A stretch of DNA of 64,000 nt, taken from positions 496,001-560,000 of the forward strand of contig OZ243931.1 of NCBI GenBank assembly GCA_965214055.1. Reading direction: 5' to 3'. The position numbers were made by a program, and so were the translations under genes. The stretch is from WTGA01 sp965214055. GTDB lineage: Bacteria > Pseudomonadota > Gammaproteobacteria > Arenicellales > Poriferihabitantaceae. Shown piece after piece: positions 17,889 to 27,393 of the stretch. Below the pieces are notes generated by a model. It did not search any database, was not told the DNA's origin, and saw only the letters and a program-made list of their open reading frames with translations. Each line of letters starts with the position of its first letter. Position 1 is the stretch's first letter.

Positions 17889-18872
17889 GTGTTCAAACTC
17901 CCAAGAAGCCTCCCAGCCCGGGCCTACCTGGCAGTCACGGTGCTGTTTCTGGTTGCCCCCGGGCTGGTTGCTCTTGGCAACCAGCCCTTCTACCTTGACC
18001 TGTTGACCCGGATATTGATTCTGGCCATCGCGGCCATCAGCCTCAATCTGATTATTGGCTTTGGAGGAATGATCAGTCTGGGGCATGCTGCCTTTGTAGG
18101 CATTGGAGCCTATTGCGTGGGCATTCCGGCATACTATGATATTTTCAATGGTTTCATACATCTTGGTCTTGCCATATCCTGCAGCGCCGCTTTTGCCCTG
18201 ATCACCGGCGCCGTTTCCCTGCGCACCCGTGGTTTGTACTTCATCATGATTACCCTGGCATTCGCCCAGATGCTGTATTTCACTTTCGTCAGTCTCGATG
18301 AGTACGGTGCGGATGATGGGCTGATCATCTACCAGCGCAGCGATTTCAATGGACTGCTCGACCTGGAGAATCCGGCGACCCTGTACTACACTGTTCTCAT
18401 CACGTTGCTGCTGTTGCTGTACCTGATGCACCGCCTGGTACATGCCCGGTTCGGCAGGGTGATCATCGGCTGCAAACACAACGAAAAACGGATGCAGGCA
18501 CTGGGGTTCGATACGTATCGTTACAAACTGACCTGTTATGTGATCTCTGGAACCATTTGTGGAATCGCGGGATTCTTTCTCGGTAATTTCACGAATTTCA
18601 TCAGCCCTGAAATGATGGACTGGACTCACTCGGGTGAATTGATTTTCATGATTGTCATTGGCGGTACCGCCGGGATTTTCGGTCCGGTGGTCGGCACTGC
18701 CCTGTTTTTGCTTCTGGAGGAAATGCTGTCCAGCCTGACCCAGTACTGGCAGCTGATATTCGGACTGATGCTTATCCTGCTGGTCATCTTCGGCAAGGGA
18801 GGGGTACATGGCCTGCTCGTGTGGGCCGATACAAAACGAACGATCCATGCACAATCGAAAAATAATTCTTAA
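17889..18872 (+). CDS. branched-chain-amino-acid-type ABC transporter permease (LivM type)
   Basis: A 327-residue multispanning permease. LILAIAAISLNLIIGFGGMI and SLGHAAFVGIGAYC are the LivM signature, and GTICGIAGFFLG is the coupling-loop region. It starts with GTG one base after the upstream stop codon and overlaps the ATPase gene by 26 bases, so translation is probably coupled. It is the second half of the membrane channel. Confidence 0.92.
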   Translation: MFKLPRSLPARAYLAVTVLFLVAPGLVALGNQPFYLDLLTRILILAIAAISLNLIIGFGGMISLGHAAFVGIGAYCVGIPAYYDIFNGFIHLGLAISCSAAFALITGAVSLRTRGLYFIMITLAFAQMLYFTFVSLDEYGADDGLIIYQRSDFNGLLDLENPATLYYTVLITLLLLLYLMHRLVHARFGRVIIGCKHNEKRMQALGFDTYRYKLTCYVISGTICGIAGFFLGNFTNFISPEMMDWTHSGELIFMIVIGGTAGIFGPVVGTALFLLLEEMLSSLTQYWQLIFGLMLILLVIFGKGGVHGLLVWADTKRTIHAQSKNNS

Positions 18873-19605
18873 GGTCGAGAATCTCAACAAGTCCTTTGGC
18901 GGGATCCTGGCATCCAGAGATATCAACCTGCAGGTCCAGGAACACGAGGTGCATGCCGTGGTGGGTCCCAATGGCGGGGGCAAAACCACATTGATGGCGC
19001 AACTTTCCGGCATATTGAAGCCGGACAGCGGAAAAATTCTGTTCAAGGACCGGAATATCATACCCCTTGGCACACACAAACGGGTGCACATCGGGCTTGC
19101 AAGCTCGTTCCAGATCACCAGCATCATCCAGCCAATGAGCATGCTGGACAATGTCATGCTGGCTGTCCAGTCTCTTCGGAGTCACTCCTATCGATTCTGG
19201 GCTCCGGTTTCCGCTGATACCGGAATCCGCGACACCGCGATGAAAGTCCTGGAACATGTGGGGCTGAACCGGCAGGCGGGTACGATCGCCGGAAAATCTT
19301 CCCACGGCGAACAGCGACAGCTTGAAATTGCAATGGCCCTTGCGCTGGAACCCGACCTGCTCCTGCTGGATGAACCCACAAGCGGAATGAGCAAGGAGGA
19401 ATCGGGGGAAATGGTCGAGCTTCTGAAAAAAATGAAGGGAGAAAAAACCATTCTCCTCATCGAACATGACATGGATGCGGTCTTTGCCCTGGCGGACACC
19501 ACTTCGGTGCTGGTGGATGGTCATATCATCGCTACGGGGACATCGGGGCAGATCCGGTCCGACCCGAATGTCCAGCAGGCCTACCTGGGTGAGGAGGCAG
19601 CATGA
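18847..19605 (+). CDS. branched-chain-amino-acid-type ABC transporter ATPase (LivG type)
   Basis: I start at the ATG at 18847 (252 residues). A frame-compatible start 39 bases upstream would lie deeper in livM and add residues foreign to the family. Walker A is GPNGGGKTT, the signature is SHGEQRQLEIA (serine-histidine instead of the usual SGGQ), and Walker B is LLLLDEPTSGM. The long insert typical of LivG is present. It energises uptake together with the LivF-type ATPase that overlaps its stop by four bases. Confidence 0.92.
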   Translation: MHNRKIILKVENLNKSFGGILASRDINLQVQEHEVHAVVGPNGGGKTTLMAQLSGILKPDSGKILFKDRNIIPLGTHKRVHIGLASSFQITSIIQPMSMLDNVMLAVQSLRSHSYRFWAPVSADTGIRDTAMKVLEHVGLNRQAGTIAGKSSHGEQRQLEIAMALALEPDLLLLDEPTSGMSKEESGEMVELLKKMKGEKTILLIEHDMDAVFALADTTSVLVDGHIIATGTSGQIRSDPNVQQAYLGEEAA

Positions 19606-20306
19606 GCCTTCAGGTGAACGCCATCGACACCTGCTATGGGAACAGCCAGGTTCTGTTTGGATTGAACATGGAGGTCCGCGACGGCCGGGTCACCACCCTG
19701 CTTGGAAGAAACGGCATGGGGAAAACCACCACGGTGAATTCAATCATGGGACATCTGCCGATCCAGAGCGGAGATATCCGATACGGCAAGGACAAAATCA
19801 ACGGACTTCCCCCGTTCAGGATTGCCCGGAAAGGGGTTGGCCTTGTCCCGGAGGGACGAAAAATTTTTCCCAACCTGAATGTCAGGGAAAATCTGGTTGC
19901 CACGTCCGCCAATTACAATGGTTCCCGGGACCCCTGGACCCTGGAAAAAGTGCTGGACCTGTTTCCCCTTCTTGGCAGGCGTCTGAATAACATGGGCAGC
20001 CAGCTGTCGGGAGGAGAACAGCAAATGCTGGCCATTGGGCGTGCACTGATGCTGAATCCGCAACTCCTGATCCTCGACGAAGCAACCGAAGGCCTGGCTC
20101 CGCTGGTTCGAAAGGAAATCTGGAACCAGCTGAACATCATCAGGCAAACGGGGATATCCATATTGCTCATCGACAAGAATCTGGAAGACCTGTGCAGAAT
20201 CGCGGACTATCATTATATTATTGAAAAGGGAACCATTGTCTGGGAGGGCAACTCCAAGGCATTGCGTTCCAACCCGAAACTGAAACTCAGATTCCTTGGA
20301 GTATAG
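19602..20306 (+). CDS. branched-chain-amino-acid-type ABC transporter ATPase (LivF type)
   Basis: A 234-residue ATPase with Walker A GRNGMGKTT, signature LSGGEQQMLAIGRAL and Walker B LLILDEATEGL. The ATG overlaps the livG-type stop as ATGA, so the two ATPases are probably made in step. It is the last gene of the five-gene operon. In 20307-20568 only a 7-bp hairpin (20358-20375, AGGTCCG / CGGACCT) is seen before the convergent SCO gene. Confidence 0.93.
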   Translation: MSLQVNAIDTCYGNSQVLFGLNMEVRDGRVTTLLGRNGMGKTTTVNSIMGHLPIQSGDIRYGKDKINGLPPFRIARKGVGLVPEGRKIFPNLNVRENLVATSANYNGSRDPWTLEKVLDLFPLLGRRLNNMGSQLSGGEQQMLAIGRALMLNPQLLILDEATEGLAPLVRKEIWNQLNIIRQTGISILLIDKNLEDLCRIADYHYIIEKGTIVWEGNSKALRSNPKLKLRFLGV

Positions 20307-20568
20307 TCCGGGAAAGCGGCCAGGTTATCCGTAATCCCCCATCATCGGGCCGTGTCGAGGTCCGGGCGCGGACCTGGTTCAATGGGTATCCCCGGGCAGG
20401 GCAACAGACCATTGGTCCCGCAGGCCATTGATCCCGTCACGACTCCGGCGATCCGTTGGCGTCGGCACAGGACGGATCAGACCGGGCAGTGGTCACAGAT
20501 TGCGATATTGACCCGAATAATGCAGTGCACCTTTCCATGGTGCACGGAAATACCAGGCGAAAACCCGT

Positions 20569-21126
20569 TCAATTGTTCACAAGGTGCTCGACGACCCACC
20601 CGGTGACACTCAATGCTCCGGATTCCTGAAAAACAAGACGCCCCTCCTCGTCGAGTACTGAGATCAGGTTGGAATGATTGACTTCGTTGTTGTCCAATCG
20701 CTCATACTTGACGCCCAATACCATGGACAGGTCCCGGATGGCGTCGTCGTCCCCGCGCAATAACGACCACTGGCCCTTTTCCAGATTCTGCCGTCGTGCG
20801 TATTCAGCCAGCACCTCCGGCGTATCTGTGGAGGGCGTAAGAGTCACCAGTACGAATCCAACCTCGTTTTCCATCTCCTCGGGCAGCGATGCCGCAATCG
20901 TTTTCATGCTCGACACCACCACGGGGCAGACATGTTCACAGTGGGTATACACCATGCTGACAACCTGTTTTCTCCCCCGCAGTTCCCCCAGTTCGACGGT
21001 CTCTGCCTGCTGGTTCTGCCAGTGCCCACCGACCTGGTAGACCGAGTCACCGGCGAGATCCTGTTGCCCCAGCACCGTCATGGAGGGAACCAGGAATACC
21101 AGCCCCAGCAACCGAAGAAATTTCAT
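20569..21126 (-). CDS. SCO1/SenC family copper chaperone/thioredoxin-like protein
   Basis: I start at the ATG at 21126, preceded by AGAGGAAA, rather than a longer frame that runs into nirV; this gives 185 residues with an N-terminal signal/anchor (FLRLLGLVFLVPSMTVLG). The copper-binding CxxxC is Cys63/Cys67 in YTHCEHVCP and the distal histidine is His151 (EVNHSNL). SCO proteins deliver copper to, or reduce, CuA-type sites. As third gene of the nirK-nirV-sco set, it probably helps mature the copper centres of NirK; that is inference. Confidence 0.9.
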   Translation of the reverse strand: MKFLRLLGLVFLVPSMTVLGQQDLAGDSVYQVGGHWQNQQAETVELGELRGRKQVVSMVYTHCEHVCPVVVSSMKTIAASLPEEMENEVGFVLVTLTPSTDTPEVLAEYARRQNLEKGQWSLLRGDDDAIRDLSMVLGVKYERLDNNEVNHSNLISVLDEEGRLVFQESGALSVTGWVVEHLVNN

Positions 21127-21127
21127 G

Positions 21128-21919
21128 TCAGTTTCCTCTTGAAATGGCACACCGAAAGCCAAGATTGGACATCGCATATCTGGCGGACAGGCTTGAGCGA
21201 AAAGCATACCGCATAAACGCGGCGTAGTCACTTGGGTCCGCCGCATTCACGCTGCCGGCGGCACAATACAGTTTCTTGTCAATACTGCTGTCGGCTCTCG
21301 ATTCCCCGCTGACCAGGGCGGAGTTGAAGTCGACGGTCCATTCCCACACCATTCCGTGTAAATCATAAATCCCCCAGTAGTTCGCGGGAGAGCGGCCGAC
21401 GGGATTGTTTTCCGGGCGACCATGGTGTGCATACCAGTTGAGTATTCTCTGTTGATAGCCGGGTTCCCGGAAGCCTTCCGGGCTGGATTCGCTGGCTCTT
21501 GAGACATACTCCCACTGGGCAATGGACGGCAGCTTTTTGCTGAACGCCCTGCAGTAGCTGTTGGCGGCAAACCAGGAAACATTCACAACCGGAAAATCCA
21601 GCATGGCCTTTTCCGGCTCCCAGGAATCACTGGCTGCATTCTTCTTCCAGTGCTGCAGATACCGACTGTCCGCAAACACCGTCGGCACCCTGTCTTTTTT
21701 CCATTTGGGATGTTCCGAGACGAATTCCAGATAATCCCGGTTGGTCACCGGCAGCCGGTCCAGGGAAAAGGCCTCGACGGCAACAAGGGGACTGTCTTTT
21801 GCCAGGTACAATGGCCGAAATTCCCCTGCGGGAATCTCGGCCATGCTGGCGGAACTGATCTTCCCGGACAGCAACAGCGCCGTGAACGTTAGAGCCACGG
21901 TACCGCAATGACGGAGCAT
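21128..21919 (-). CDS. nirV: NirV-like, formylglycine-generating-enzyme (SUMF1) family protein
   Basis: A 263-residue exported protein of the FGE-sulfatase/SUMF1 fold with a signal peptide (LTFTALLLSGKISSASMA). Family landmarks are AEIPAGEF near residue 27, LDRLPVTNRDYLEFV, VVNVSWFAANSYCRAF, LPSIAQWEYVSRA, GIYDLHGMVWEWTVDF and the terminal NLGFRCA. NirV genes habitually follow nirK; their role in nitrite reductase is not established. Its ATG immediately follows the nirK stop codon. It probably does not activate sulfatases, since none is nearby. Confidence 0.9.
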   Translation of the reverse strand: MLRHCGTVALTFTALLLSGKISSASMAEIPAGEFRPLYLAKDSPLVAVEAFSLDRLPVTNRDYLEFVSEHPKWKKDRVPTVFADSRYLQHWKKNAASDSWEPEKAMLDFPVVNVSWFAANSYCRAFSKKLPSIAQWEYVSRASESSPEGFREPGYQQRILNWYAHHGRPENNPVGRSPANYWGIYDLHGMVWEWTVDFNSALVSGESRADSSIDKKLYCAAGSVNAADPSDYAAFMRYAFRSSLSARYAMSNLGFRCAISRGN

Positions 21920-23323
21920 CTACTGCCCCTTGCGCAGGCCCGCCACCTGTTCCGGGTTCACTACGCCACCGTCATTGCCCCAGGAATTGAGAAGGTAGGT
22001 CAATACATTCGCAATATCATTGTCTGAAAGACGCATCGCTGGCATGACACCATTGTACTCCTGTCCGTTTACCATGATGGGACCGCTCAGCCCCTCCAGA
22101 ATCGCCTTGACCGCCCGGTCGGGGTCTGCGTTCAGGTAATCCGAACCCGCCAGCGGAGGAAAGGCCCCTCTCAAACCCTGTCCGTCAGCCTGATGACAGG
22201 CGGCGCAGTTGACTTCATAGACACGTTGGCCGAACTGGATCTGTTCTTCCATGTTGTTGGCCACCACCGATTCGGCCTCCACCATGATTTCCTGAATCGC
22301 GGATCCTTCCGGCAGATAAACCGTGTCCGCCTGCTTGCCTGAATAGATGGTGAGCTGCTCGGGGCCCTCGGCCTTGATCATCCCAAGTGCTCCTTTGTTG
22401 AAGGCACGAAAGATGGAATGGTCCACCATGATGAATGTGCCCGGGACATCCATCTTGAACTCGGTAATGGCCGACCCCCCTGCGGGAATGAGGGTCGTTT
22501 GGACATTTTCGTTAATTGCCGTACCACCCTCAATGTAAACCCTGTCAAAAATCTCTCCGATCACGTGGAATGAAGACACCAGGTTGGGGCCTCCGTTCCC
22601 CACGTACAGGCGAACGGTTTCTCCCACATTCGCTGCCAGTGCATTGTCCCCCACCATGCTGCCTACCGAGCCGTTGAAAACGACATAGTCTGCATCCTCA
22701 TTGATCGCTTTCTCCATATCGAACGGCTGCAGGCCAAGTTCCCCGAAGTCACCCTGGGTATAGAAATCACCCTGCACGACATAGTATTCACGGTCCACTT
22801 CCGGCAGGCCTTCTTCCGGTTCAACCAGAATGAGTCCATACATGCCATTGGCAACGTGCATTCCAACCGGGGCCGTGGCGCAATGATAGACATACAGCCC
22901 TGGATTCAAGGCCTGAAACTGGAAAATCGAAGTATGACCCGGGGCCGTAAACGATGATGTCGCACCACCCCCCGGCCCGGTCACGGCATGTAAATCGATA
23001 TTGTGCGGCATCCTCGAAGAAGGATGATTCGAAAAATGAAATTCCACCACATCGTTCTCCCGGATCCGTATGAACTGTCCGGGAACCGAACCACCGAAAG
23101 TCCAATACATATATTCCACGCCATCGGCCATTTCCATCACTTTCTCCACCGTTTCCATTTTGACAATGACCCTGGCCGGATGGTCACGGGTAATGGGGGG
23201 AGGCACGAGTGGGGGGGACGTCAGGACTGCTTCTTCCACGGGTAACGTTTGTGCCCAGCTGGCGGGCAGTGCCAGCACCAGGCACAGCAGGGAAACCCTG
23301 GTCCGGCATATAAGCTTGTGCAT
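21920..23323 (-). CDS. nirK: copper nitrite reductase NirK fused to C-terminal cytochrome c
   Basis: Start set at the ATG at 23323, preceded by GAGGAGT, giving 467 residues with a Sec signal (LLCLVLALPASWAQ). Reduces nitrite to nitric oxide in the periplasm. Two cupredoxin domains: type-1 copper ligands His107, Cys148, His156 and Met161; type-2 ligands His112, His147 and His302; catalytic Asp110 and His253 are present. A c-type cytochrome follows (heme site CAACH, 373-377; VMPAM methionine about 427-430), providing a tethered electron donor. Followed directly by nirV and sco. A FNR/NNR-like box lies about 70 bases upstream. Confidence 0.96.
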   Translation of the reverse strand: MHKLICRTRVSLLCLVLALPASWAQTLPVEEAVLTSPPLVPPPITRDHPARVIVKMETVEKVMEMADGVEYMYWTFGGSVPGQFIRIRENDVVEFHFSNHPSSRMPHNIDLHAVTGPGGGATSSFTAPGHTSIFQFQALNPGLYVYHCATAPVGMHVANGMYGLILVEPEEGLPEVDREYYVVQGDFYTQGDFGELGLQPFDMEKAINEDADYVVFNGSVGSMVGDNALAANVGETVRLYVGNGGPNLVSSFHVIGEIFDRVYIEGGTAINENVQTTLIPAGGSAITEFKMDVPGTFIMVDHSIFRAFNKGALGMIKAEGPEQLTIYSGKQADTVYLPEGSAIQEIMVEAESVVANNMEEQIQFGQRVYEVNCAACHQADGQGLRGAFPPLAGSDYLNADPDRAVKAILEGLSGPIMVNGQEYNGVMPAMRLSDNDIANVLTYLLNSWGNDGGVVNPEQVAGLRKGQ

Positions 23324-23393
23324 GATCAACTCCTCATATCGATTCGTCACAGAAAGATACGTGATACGGTAGCCATTCAGGGGTTCAACTGCC

Positions 23394-23407
23394 TTGATAT
23401 AAGTCAA
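23394..23407 (-). promoter_or_regulatory. FNR/NNR-type operator upstream of nirK
   Basis: TTGATATAAGTCAA matches the FNR/CRP-class palindrome TTGAT-N4-ATCAA at nine of ten positions. If it works as a class II site (centre at -41.5), transcription would start near 23359 and the -10 would fall on TACCGT (23366-23371, minus strand). This fits induction of nirK-nirV-sco by low oxygen or NO. The divergent Rieske gene is on the other side. Confidence 0.65.
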
Positions 23408-23554
23408 GTCGTCCGTAAACCTATTGAATTTCGAAGCCACCCATGTGCCCGCTTCAGGTTCAGGCCGGGATGTTTTTTTACCGAGAGTGTCCGGACGGGT
23501 TGTATCCGGTTGAAGGCGGATATAAGCTTGCCACCACTGCAGCCAGATTCACGA

Positions 23555-24745
23555 ATGACCTCCCGACCCCCCACACCGACCTCCAACCCCATGCTTACCG
23601 GTAGCGAGGACTTCGATGGACTGACCCATGCACAGGAATCCCTTCCCGGAACCTGGTACATTGATCCCCGCTGGTACCAGCGTGAACTGGAGAGGATTTT
23701 TTACCGGCACTGGGTCTACCTGTGTCATGCCAGCACAGTCAATGCACCGCGCTCATTTCGCCGCTTCACCATCGGCGACCAGGGAATTTTTCTCGTCCGG
23801 GACGATAAAGGTAAACTCCGGGGATTTTACAATACCTGCCGGCATCGGGGCTCCGCACTGTGCGTGGAATCCCAGGGCACCTTTTCGAACCGGCTCATTC
23901 TTTGCCCTTATCACCAGTGGGCGTATGCTCTCGACGGGCGCCTGATCAAAACCTCCTCCCATGCCGAAGCCCTGGATTTTGACAAGGCCCATTATTCATT
24001 GCTCCCGGTCATGGTCCGGGAATGGAGAGGCGGGGTTTTTGTGTCGCTGTCCGGGACCCCACCTGACATGAGCGAGGGGTTCGGACGGGGCAGTGACCGG
24101 ACAGAAAACTGGCCCATGGATGAATTGGTGGTGGGCCATACCTGGAACAGGGTACTGCAATGCAACTGGAAGGTTTTCTGGGAGAATTTCAATGAATGCC
24201 TGCACTGCCCAAACATTCATCCGGAACTGTGCGACCTGGTCCCGATATTCGGCCGTCGTATTTCCTACTTTCGGGATCATGCCCGCTGGCAGGAATTTGA
24301 AGACAGGACCGACCCGCAGTACACAGGTGGATTACGGCCTGGTGCCCACACCTGGTCCGGGAGCGGAAATCCTGCCCCGGTCCGGTTCAGCGGTCTTGGC
24401 GAAGAGGAAATCCAGCGCGGGCAAAGCTATTTTGTCAGTCTTCCAAGTGTCTTCATTGCGGCCCATGTGGACTACATGCGCGCGGTGAGAATACTTCCGA
24501 TTGGCCCGGAGGAAACCGAGATATCCGTCGAGTGGCTGTTCCTTCCCGAAGTACTTGAGCAGGATAATTTTGACATGGCAGACATCACGGATTTTACAAA
24601 GATGGTGATGGAGCAGGATGCAGAGGTATCGGAAATCAACCAGCAGGGTCTTCACTCGGGCCCGTTCAAACAGGGAGTGCTGATGCCGGAGGAGCATTAT
24701 GTCAAGGCATTCCAGGACTGGGTCCGGGAGCAGATGCGAGAGTAG
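23555..24745 (+). CDS. Rieske non-heme iron oxygenase, alpha subunit
   Basis: A 396-residue oxygenase component; I start at the ATG at 23555 because the longer frame runs through the nirK control region. The Rieske 2Fe-2S cluster ligands are Cys95/His97 (NTCRHRG) and Cys117/His120 (CPYHQW). The mononuclear iron site is in NFNECLHCPNIHPE (His217, His222), with an SRPBCC catalytic domain to the C terminus. Such enzymes hydroxylate aromatic rings or N-demethylate quaternary amines. Length and the ENFNECLHC motif lean to the latter (GbcA-like) group, but no reductase gene is adjacent, so the substrate is open. Confidence 0.9.
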   Translation: MTSRPPTPTSNPMLTGSEDFDGLTHAQESLPGTWYIDPRWYQRELERIFYRHWVYLCHASTVNAPRSFRRFTIGDQGIFLVRDDKGKLRGFYNTCRHRGSALCVESQGTFSNRLILCPYHQWAYALDGRLIKTSSHAEALDFDKAHYSLLPVMVREWRGGVFVSLSGTPPDMSEGFGRGSDRTENWPMDELVVGHTWNRVLQCNWKVFWENFNECLHCPNIHPELCDLVPIFGRRISYFRDHARWQEFEDRTDPQYTGGLRPGAHTWSGSGNPAPVRFSGLGEEEIQRGQSYFVSLPSVFIAAHVDYMRAVRILPIGPEETEISVEWLFLPEVLEQDNFDMADITDFTKMVMEQDAEVSEINQQGLHSGPFKQGVLMPEEHYVKAFQDWVREQMRE

Positions 24746-24788
24746 GAACCGGAAACACCGCCCATCCAATGCCCCCAGGCAGTGCCGG

Positions 24789-25433
24789 CTACAGGGCCAT
24801 CATCAAAAACCCGGTAAACGCCGCATTGTTCGGGGAGAGACCGGGGTCCACTTCCTGTTTCATCCGGTTAACCTGGTCTCTGAAAACTTCATAAAATTCC
24901 CAGGAAGGCAGGGGGGCATACTGCAACCCCCTGAGTTCAAGTCCGTGAACAATTCCTTTCACGGTGGTCGGTTTCACAAAAACATCCCATTCAGGCCGCA
25001 GATAAAACGGGCAAATCGAAACCAGGGACCACTTCGCCAGTTTCCCTGTTTTCAGGATTTCCGTCATCCACTCAAATCCCTGCCGTTCGTTGCCATGCAG
25101 ACGTTCCTGCATGGCATCCACCAGCCAGTCTCTTTCCAACGAGTTCATGGCGTGAAGAAACTGCTTGAATTTTGGTTTTTCAAACCTTGAAACCATGGAC
25201 GACCCCCCGGTGATCCGGATCAAATCTTCGAGTACCACCTCCGGGCGCTCAAAGTCCGTTTTGCCCAGACAATCCCGGGCCATTTCCACCATTTTTCCGA
25301 CCTTGTGTTTTTTCCCAAGGTCGACCAGTTCCGGATCATTGAACCCTCCGGGATACTGCAGCAGGAAATTGGCTTCTGCCTGTTTTAATCTGGCCAGGTT
25401 CATGGAGTATGTCAGCATGTACGGGAGGTTCAT
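24789..25433 (-). CDS. hypothetical protein (about 214 aa)
   Basis: A soluble, mostly helical protein rich in Lys, Phe and Met. I favour the start MNLPYMLTYS at 25433, with GGGAGG almost touching it; the next ATG at 25418 has that site farther upstream. Stretches such as GGSSMVSRFEKPKFKQFLHAM and LKTGKLAKWSLVSICPFYLRPEW look conserved, but I recognise no family, catalytic motif or membrane span. It converges with the Rieske gene and diverges from the Bat operon, where MoxR/DUF58 genes would often be; it resembles neither. Confidence 0.7.
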   Translation of the reverse strand: MNLPYMLTYSMNLARLKQAEANFLLQYPGGFNDPELVDLGKKHKVGKMVEMARDCLGKTDFERPEVVLEDLIRITGGSSMVSRFEKPKFKQFLHAMNSLERDWLVDAMQERLHGNERQGFEWMTEILKTGKLAKWSLVSICPFYLRPEWDVFVKPTTVKGIVHGLELRGLQYAPLPSWEFYEVFRDQVNRMKQEVDPGLSPNNAAFTGFLMMAL

Positions 25434-25696
25434 CCCTCCCGGGGAACGATGCGATCGCGGCGGCCGTGGGTCGACTTTCAAGCCCGCCGGGCCTCTGCCC
25501 GCATTGTACCCCATATTTTTTCCGGCAGTGAGTTACCCCTGCCCCGCAGCCGCCGGTTTCAGCACTGATGCGCTCCACCCACCCGGCACCCGGGCCGTGC
25601 GATTTCAAATCCACCAACCATCGGTCGAAATCAGTACAACGACAGGATAAAATATTCGGTATCGACTACAGAAATTTTCTGGTTTATTGTTCTACG

Positions 25697-26173
25697 ATGG
25701 AAGAGGGAACCCACCCGCTGTCTGCACTTAGAGACATCCACCTCCCCGCTGACCCCGCAATGTGGCCCCCCGCACCGGGATGGTGGATGGTGGGAATCGT
25801 GTGGGTCCTGGTGGCCGCATGGCTGGTATGGCTCATCCGGAGAATCCGAAAACGGACCCTGCCGAAGCGCACCATCCAGGCGGATTTAATACGCCTGGAT
25901 ACCTGCACCGACCACATGCCGCTGAAACTCCAGAGAGTCCGTGAAATGTCCAGACTCATGCGCCGATACGCCATCCACAAATTTGGCCGGGAGACCGTAT
26001 CCGGGTTGCATGGCATCGCCTGGCTGCAGTTTCTTGATCAGTCAACGAATGGCCAGGTTTCCTTCACCCGGGGCCCGGGCCAGGTATTCGGGCAGGACCA
26101 GTATGCTTCCCGGGTGGACGTTGACCTGGAAACCCTGAAGAAACTTCTCATGGCCTGGGTCCAAAAAGTCTGA
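25697..26173 (+). CDS. DUF4381 domain protein of the Bat operon
   Basis: A 158-residue protein with one membrane span (about 29-48, WWMVGIVWVLVAAWLVWLI) after a short proline-rich head (LRDIHLPADPAMWPPAPGWW) typical of DUF4381, then a cytoplasmic helical part containing MRRYAIHKFG and a GIAWLQFLD stretch. DUF4381 proteins recur in MoxR-vWA operons, with unclear role. Its TGA overlaps the batA ATG by one base, so translation is coupled. Confidence 0.85.
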   Translation: MEEGTHPLSALRDIHLPADPAMWPPAPGWWMVGIVWVLVAAWLVWLIRRIRKRTLPKRTIQADLIRLDTCTDHMPLKLQRVREMSRLMRRYAIHKFGRETVSGLHGIAWLQFLDQSTNGQVSFTRGPGQVFGQDQYASRVDVDLETLKKLLMAWVQKV

Positions 26174-27210
26174 TGTTCTCGTTTGCCTGGCCCTGGATGT
26201 TCCTGCTTTTGCCGGTCCCCGTCCTGGTGTACCGGCTTTTCCCCGCCGCCAAAACCACCCAGGCCGCCCTGCGCGTTCCCTTTTACGAACCGATTTCCAG
26301 AATATCCGAAAACCGGCTGAAAAGCTCCCGCACCTCCAGAAAGCTGGTCATGGCCCTGATCTGGTGTTTGCTGTTGTGTGCCTCCGCAAGACCACAGTGG
26401 ATTGGGGAAACCCAGCCCATTGCGGTCAGTGGAAGGGCCCTGATGATGGCCGTTGATATTTCAGAGAGCATGAAATCCAGGGACATGCTGATTGAGGACG
26501 AACTGGTGGACCGCGTAACCGCGGTGAAACTGGTGGCCGAGGAGTTTATCGAAAGACGCACCGGCGACCGGATCGGCCTGATTCTGTTCGGGTCCCAGGC
26601 CTATCTGCAGACGCCCCTTAGTTTTGACAGGAAAACCGTAAATACCTTTTTGCAGGAGGCAGTGATCGGAATCGCCGGCAGGAAAACCGCCATTGGGGAT
26701 GCGGTGGGACTGGCCATCAAACGCCTGCGCGATCAGGACAGGGGGGATATTGACAACGTGCTCATTCTGCTGACGGACGGGGCCAATACGGCGGGGATTA
26801 TGGAACCGCTGCAGGCTGCACAACTGGCTCGGTCTGCCAACCTGAAGATTTATACCATCGGGGTCGGTGCGGACCCGGCCATGGTCAACCGCCTGTTCGG
26901 ACAACGGCTGCTGAATGCTTCTTCGGACCTGGATGAAGAAACCCTGATTTCAATGGCCCAGGCAACCGGCGGAAGATATTTTCGTGCCCGGGACGGGGAT
27001 TCCCTGGAACAGATCTACGGAATCATCGATGACCTTGAACCGGTCAGGGATGAATCGAAATTTCTCCGGCCCATTACCGAATTGTTCTACCTGCCCCTTG
27101 CCTTGGCTTCCCTGGTGGCACTCATGATGGGCTTTCTTTGCGCCGGCCTGCCTGCCATCCTGTGGCAGCCATTTTCCCGTTTCAAAACCCGGGACACGGC
27201 CGGCACATGA
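26173..27210 (+). CDS. batA: BatA, von Willebrand factor A domain membrane protein
   Basis: A 345-residue vWA protein. Two N-terminal spans (about 6-23 and 58-72) precede a periplasmic vWA domain whose MIDAS metal site is DISES (95-99), with the further threonine/aspartate positions supplied by KTAIGDAVG and LLTDGAN. A C-terminal span follows (LPLALASLVALMMGFLC). BatA/BatB proteins are thought to form a complex with BatD and a MoxR ATPase; the operon is linked to aerotolerance in Bacteroides. The function here is only inferred from that family. Confidence 0.92.
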   Translation: MFSFAWPWMFLLLPVPVLVYRLFPAAKTTQAALRVPFYEPISRISENRLKSSRTSRKLVMALIWCLLLCASARPQWIGETQPIAVSGRALMMAVDISESMKSRDMLIEDELVDRVTAVKLVAEEFIERRTGDRIGLILFGSQAYLQTPLSFDRKTVNTFLQEAVIGIAGRKTAIGDAVGLAIKRLRDQDRGDIDNVLILLTDGANTAGIMEPLQAAQLARSANLKIYTIGVGADPAMVNRLFGQRLLNASSDLDEETLISMAQATGGRYFRARDGDSLEQIYGIIDDLEPVRDESKFLRPITELFYLPLALASLVALMMGFLCAGLPAILWQPFSRFKTRDTAGT

Positions 27211-27393
27211 TCGATAAGGGAATTATATGCTTTACCAAGCAAATTCACGTTCTTGTCATCTGATGTGTAATTCCATTCAAATTCCACTCACTTATAACCG
27301 AGAGGCAACCTTGGGGACTCAGGCGGTTGGACGGAACAGAGGCGATTGCATTGGCAACCTCAATGATCCGTCAAGAGCATATACGGCTGGATT
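27211..27393. other. 183-base spacer inside the Bat operon
   Basis: An A+T-rich, non-coding gap between batA and batB, unlike the tight junctions elsewhere in this operon. I see neither a clear hairpin nor a convincing promoter. It may hold an internal promoter for batB-batD. Confidence 0.4.

Noticed and set aside
16875..19157. A 760-codon open frame on the minus strand
   Set aside because: It is antisense to the LivH/M/G-type genes, which have clear family motifs and proper overlaps; the protein is His/Gln/Asp-rich without domains, a G+C-rich shadow.
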